Below the pieces are notes generated by a model. That model was given only the letters and a program-made list of their open reading frames with translations, was not told where the DNA came from and searched no databases. Shown here in pieces: positions 5,928 through 7,797 of a stretch of DNA of 7,797 bases (within the stretch, counting starts at the first letter, position 1; every line of letters begins with the position of its first letter). Made by a program: the position numbers and the translations under genes. The stretch comes from Hyphomicrobiales bacterium (lineage in GTDB: Bacteria; Pseudomonadota; Alphaproteobacteria; Rhizobiales; Xanthobacteraceae): the NCBI GenBank assembly GCA_016210825.1, contig JACQTM010000017.1, forward strand, positions 1 to 7,797, given 5' to 3'.

Positions 5928-7099
5928 CACGCTTCTCCGATTTCGCGTAAAATCTCTTGCGAATGTTCACCGAGTTCGGGTGAGGGGCGATCCGAGGCCA
6001 TGTGCCGGCCATTGATGGTGATCGGCGCGCGCACGCCCGGAATTTTCCCGCCCTTTGCCGCTGCGCTCGGCCGGTCGATCCGCATCTCGCGGGCGAGCAC
6101 TTGGGGGTCGGTAAAAACATCGGCAAGTGTATTGATCGGACCCGCCGGCACACCCACTGCTTCGAGCTTTTTCAGTAAATCGTCGCGGGTAAATTTTACG
6201 GTCAATCGAATCATTCGTGGAATAAGCGCATCGCGATGCACCACACGGCCCGCGTTGGTCTTGTAGTCGGGATTTTGCGCCAGCGCGGGCTCGCCGAGCA
6301 CTGCGCAGAGCCGGACGAATTGCGCGTCATTCCCGCAGGCGATGATTAGGTGCCCGTCGGCGACCGGGAAAACCTGGTATGGCACGACGGTCGCATGCGC
6401 GTTGCCGAGCCGCGGAGGGACTTGGCCGGAGACAAGATAGAAAAGCGATTGGTTTGCGAGCACGCTCACCTGTGTGTCGAGTAGTGCCATGTCGAGATGC
6501 GCACCGCGTCCCGTCTTCTCCCGTTCTGCGAGTGCGGCAAGGATCGCCACGGCCGAATAGACACCTGTGAAGACGTCGGCATAAGCGACTCCGATGCGCA
6601 TCGGAGCGCCGCCAGCTTCACCGGTGATGCTCATGATTCCACCCATACCCTGAATCATCAGGTCGTAGCCGGCGCGGTGTGCATAAGGGCCATCCTGGCC
6701 GAAGCCGGTGATCGAGCAATAGATCAGGCGCGGATTTTCCTTGGCGAGACTTGCGTAATCGAGGCCGAATTTCGCAAGTCCGCCGACCTTGAAATTTTCG
6801 ACCAGAATGTCGGAGCGCTTCGCCAGCATATGAACGACGCGCTTGCCCTTTTCGTCCTCGAGGTCGAGCGCGATGGATCGCTTGCCACGATTGCAGGCGT
6901 GATAATAAGCGGCGCCGAGACTATTTCCGTCCTTATCCTCGACGAAGGGCGGGCCCCAGCCGCGGGTGTCGTCGCCCGATCCCGGCCGCTCGACCTTGAT
7001 CACCTCGGCACCGAGGTCGGCGAGGATTTGACCCGCCCAAGGTCCGGCAAGGACGCGGGCGAGTTCAAGAACGCGAAGGCCGGAGAGGGGACCTGGCAT
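5927..7099 (-). CDS. CaiB/BaiF class III CoA-transferase
   Basis: This 390-residue cytosolic enzyme should move CoA between a CoA thioester and a carboxylic acid. Family features in order are the N-terminal PLSGLRVLELARVLAGP (4-20), LGAEVIKVERPG (29-40), NRGKRSIALDL (70-80), DILVENFKVGGLAKFGL (97-113) and the GYDLMIQGMGG block (144-154). Next comes VAYADVFTGVYSA (171-183), in which Asp175 is the expected catalytic residue that forms the acyl-aspartyl anhydride, matching Asp169 of formyl-CoA transferase. The KTGRGAHLDMALLDT segment follows. Length (about 390-420 is usual) indicates a complete protein. A GGAG eight bases before ATG 7099 supports the start. It lies 60 bases after the permease gene and overlaps the lyase gene by one base, so it probably works in the same pathway, activating a carboxylate imported or produced there. 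CoA donor and acceptor cannot be deduced; the family covers carnitine, oxalate, itaconate, mesaconate and succinate chemistry. Confidence 0.93.
   Translation of the reverse strand: MPGPLSGLRVLELARVLAGPWAGQILADLGAEVIKVERPGSGDDTRGWGPPFVEDKDGNSLGAAYYHACNRGKRSIALDLEDEKGKRVVHMLAKRSDILVENFKVGGLAKFGLDYASLAKENPRLIYCSITGFGQDGPYAHRAGYDLMIQGMGGIMSITGEAGGAPMRIGVAYADVFTGVYSAVAILAALAEREKTGRGAHLDMALLDTQVSVLANQSLFYLVSGQVPPRLGNAHATVVPYQVFPVADGHLIIACGNDAQFVRLCAVLGEPALAQNPDYKTNAGRVVHRDALIPRMIRLTVKFTRDDLLKKLEAVGVPAGPINTLADVFTDPQVLAREMRIDRPSAAAKGGKIPGVRAPITINGRHMASDRPSPELGEHSQEILREIGEA
5935..5938 (-). promoter_or_regulatory. Ribosome binding site deciding the lyase start
   Basis: Minus-strand GGAG lies inside the end of the CoA-transferase gene, seven bases before the ATG at 5927 but only four before the adjacent GTG at 5930. 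Spacing favours the ATG and a one-base stop/start overlap (TGATG). Confidence 0.6.
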
Positions 7100-7159
7100 C
7101 GGCGGCGCTCCATCGGGCCGGCTGTGGAGGCAGCGGCGAACCTTGATGTGGCGCCAGTC
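7100..7159 (-). other. Short spacer between permease and CoA-transferase genes
   Basis: These sixty bases hold the CoA-transferase ribosome binding site (GGAG, 7111-7108). No T-tract terminator or evident promoter is visible, which is consistent with read-through from the permease gene. Confidence 0.5.
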
Positions 7160-7797
7160 CTACACCTTGAAGCGGGGATCGAGGAAGTCGCGCAATGAAT
7201 CGCCGAATAGATTGAACGCGAAGACCGCGAGGCTGATGGCGACCCCGGGAAAAATGATCATCCAAGGCGCCTGACTATAGAACTCTTGCGATGTGCCCGA
7301 CAGCATCAGGCCCCACGCTGGCGTCGGCTCGGTGACGCCGAGACCAAGGAAGGAGAGCGATGCTTCGAGTAGGATTGCCTGCGCGATAAACGCCGTGAAC
7401 ATGATCAGGAAAGGCGCGGCGACATTCGGCGCGATATGACGGAAGATGATGCGCGTATGCCGATAGCCGGCTGCGCGCGCCGCATCGACATAAGGCAGCC
7501 CGCGGATGGCCAACGCCGCCGAGCGCACGACACGCGCGACCTTCGGGATCATCGGAATGGCAATCGCAATGATCAGGTTGAGATCGAGGCCGCCAACCGG
7601 GAATTTGCCGAGCGCAGCGACGACGGCAAGCGCCAGTACGATGATCGGAAATGACAACAAGATATCCATGAAGCGCTCGATCGTCATATCGATACGCCCG
7701 CCGAAATAGGCCGACACGACCCCGATCGACGCGCCGATGCCCGACCCGAGCAGGGACGACAGGAAACCCACCTCCAGCGCCGTGCGCGCGCCATAGA
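7160..7797 (-). CDS. ABC transporter permease, DppC/OppC type (partial, 5' end beyond right edge)
   Basis: This is an inner-membrane permease subunit of a peptide/nickel-type ABC importer (BPD_transp_1 family). It acts with a DppB-like permease, two ATPases and a periplasmic binding protein, all presumably outside the window. The frame is open to the window edge and ends at TAG 7162-7160; about 212 C-terminal residues are present. It begins with YGARTALEVGFLSSLLG, the typical segment inside DppC proteins, so the GTG at 7771 is an internal Val rather than a start. Visible features are AYFGGRIDMTIERFMDILLS, the ATPase-contacting EAA loop (DAARAAGYRHTRIIFRHIAP), LLEASLSFLGLG and the conserved tail NLFGDSLRDFLDPR. 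The missing part would be roughly the first 80-100 residues. Being followed after 60 bases by the CoA-transferase suggests one operon. The substrate could be a peptide, an opine, an amino-acid derivative or another small acid. Confidence 0.94.
   Translation of the reverse strand, partial: YGARTALEVGFLSSLLGSGIGASIGVVSAYFGGRIDMTIERFMDILLSFPIIVLALAVVAALGKFPVGGLDLNLIIAIAIPMIPKVARVVRSAALAIRGLPYVDAARAAGYRHTRIIFRHIAPNVAAPFLIMFTAFIAQAILLEASLSFLGLGVTEPTPAWGLMLSGTSQEFYSQAPWMIIFPGVAISLAVFAFNLFGDSLRDFLDPRFKV

Noticed and set aside
6497..7198. Plus-strand open frame of 233 codons
   Set aside because: It is antisense to the CoA-transferase gene, whose family motifs and catalytic Asp are clear on the minus strand.
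7769..7771. GTG as the start of the ABC permease
   Set aside because: The frame continues upstream with the typical DppC segment YGARTALE, so the gene is cut by the window edge and this GTG is an internal Val.

Overview
The window looks like chromosomal DNA of an alphaproteobacterium, most likely a member of the Hyphomicrobiales (Bradyrhizobium/Rhodopseudomonas/Xanthobacteraceae-like). This is inferred from the high GC content, GC-rich third codon positions, the style of the proteins, and the mix of a VC_2705-type sodium symporter, class III CoA-transferase, fumarase-superfamily lyase and peptide-type ABC permease. No rRNA, tRNA, CRISPR array, insertion sequence or phage gene was seen. The species assignment is a guess.

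Left block (1-1468, minus strand): a two-gene operon encodes a small two-helix membrane protein (DUF4212, the symporter small subunit) followed by the large sodium:solute symporter subunit. The large subunit runs off the left edge, leaving 393 N-terminal residues. Both genes have strong Shine-Dalgarno sequences, and the second one starts inside the stop codon region of the first.

Control region (1469-1789): about 320 non-coding bases separate the symporter operon from a divergent plus-strand unit. It contains a perfect 9+9 bp inverted repeat (1722-1741), a good operator candidate.

Middle block (1790-4570, plus strand): first comes a conserved-looking but unrecognised protein gene split by an in-frame TAG at 2177-2179, with coding sequence continuing in the same frame to 2398. 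Then, 33 bases later, comes a 712-residue protein fusing a DnaQ-like DEDDh 3'-5' exonuclease, a CBS pair and a GlnD-like (DUF294) nucleotidyltransferase with its C-terminal domain. From family knowledge, DUF294 and DnaQ-type exonuclease genes recur next to ActP/VC_2705-like symporters. The likely reading is a transporter plus a nucleotide-sensing regulatory enzyme, and this is the most interesting system in the window.

Right block (4572-7797, minus strand): an apparent operon, in transcription order, holds a DppC/OppC-type ABC permease (5' end outside the window), a CaiB/BaiF class III CoA-transferase, and a fumarase/aspartase-superfamily lyase related to 3-carboxy-cis,cis-muconate cycloisomerase. 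The last two overlap by one base. This suggests uptake and catabolism of an organic acid or amino-acid-like compound, but the substrate cannot be read from the sequence. The lyase gene converges on the exonuclease/nucleotidyltransferase gene with a single base between their stop codons.
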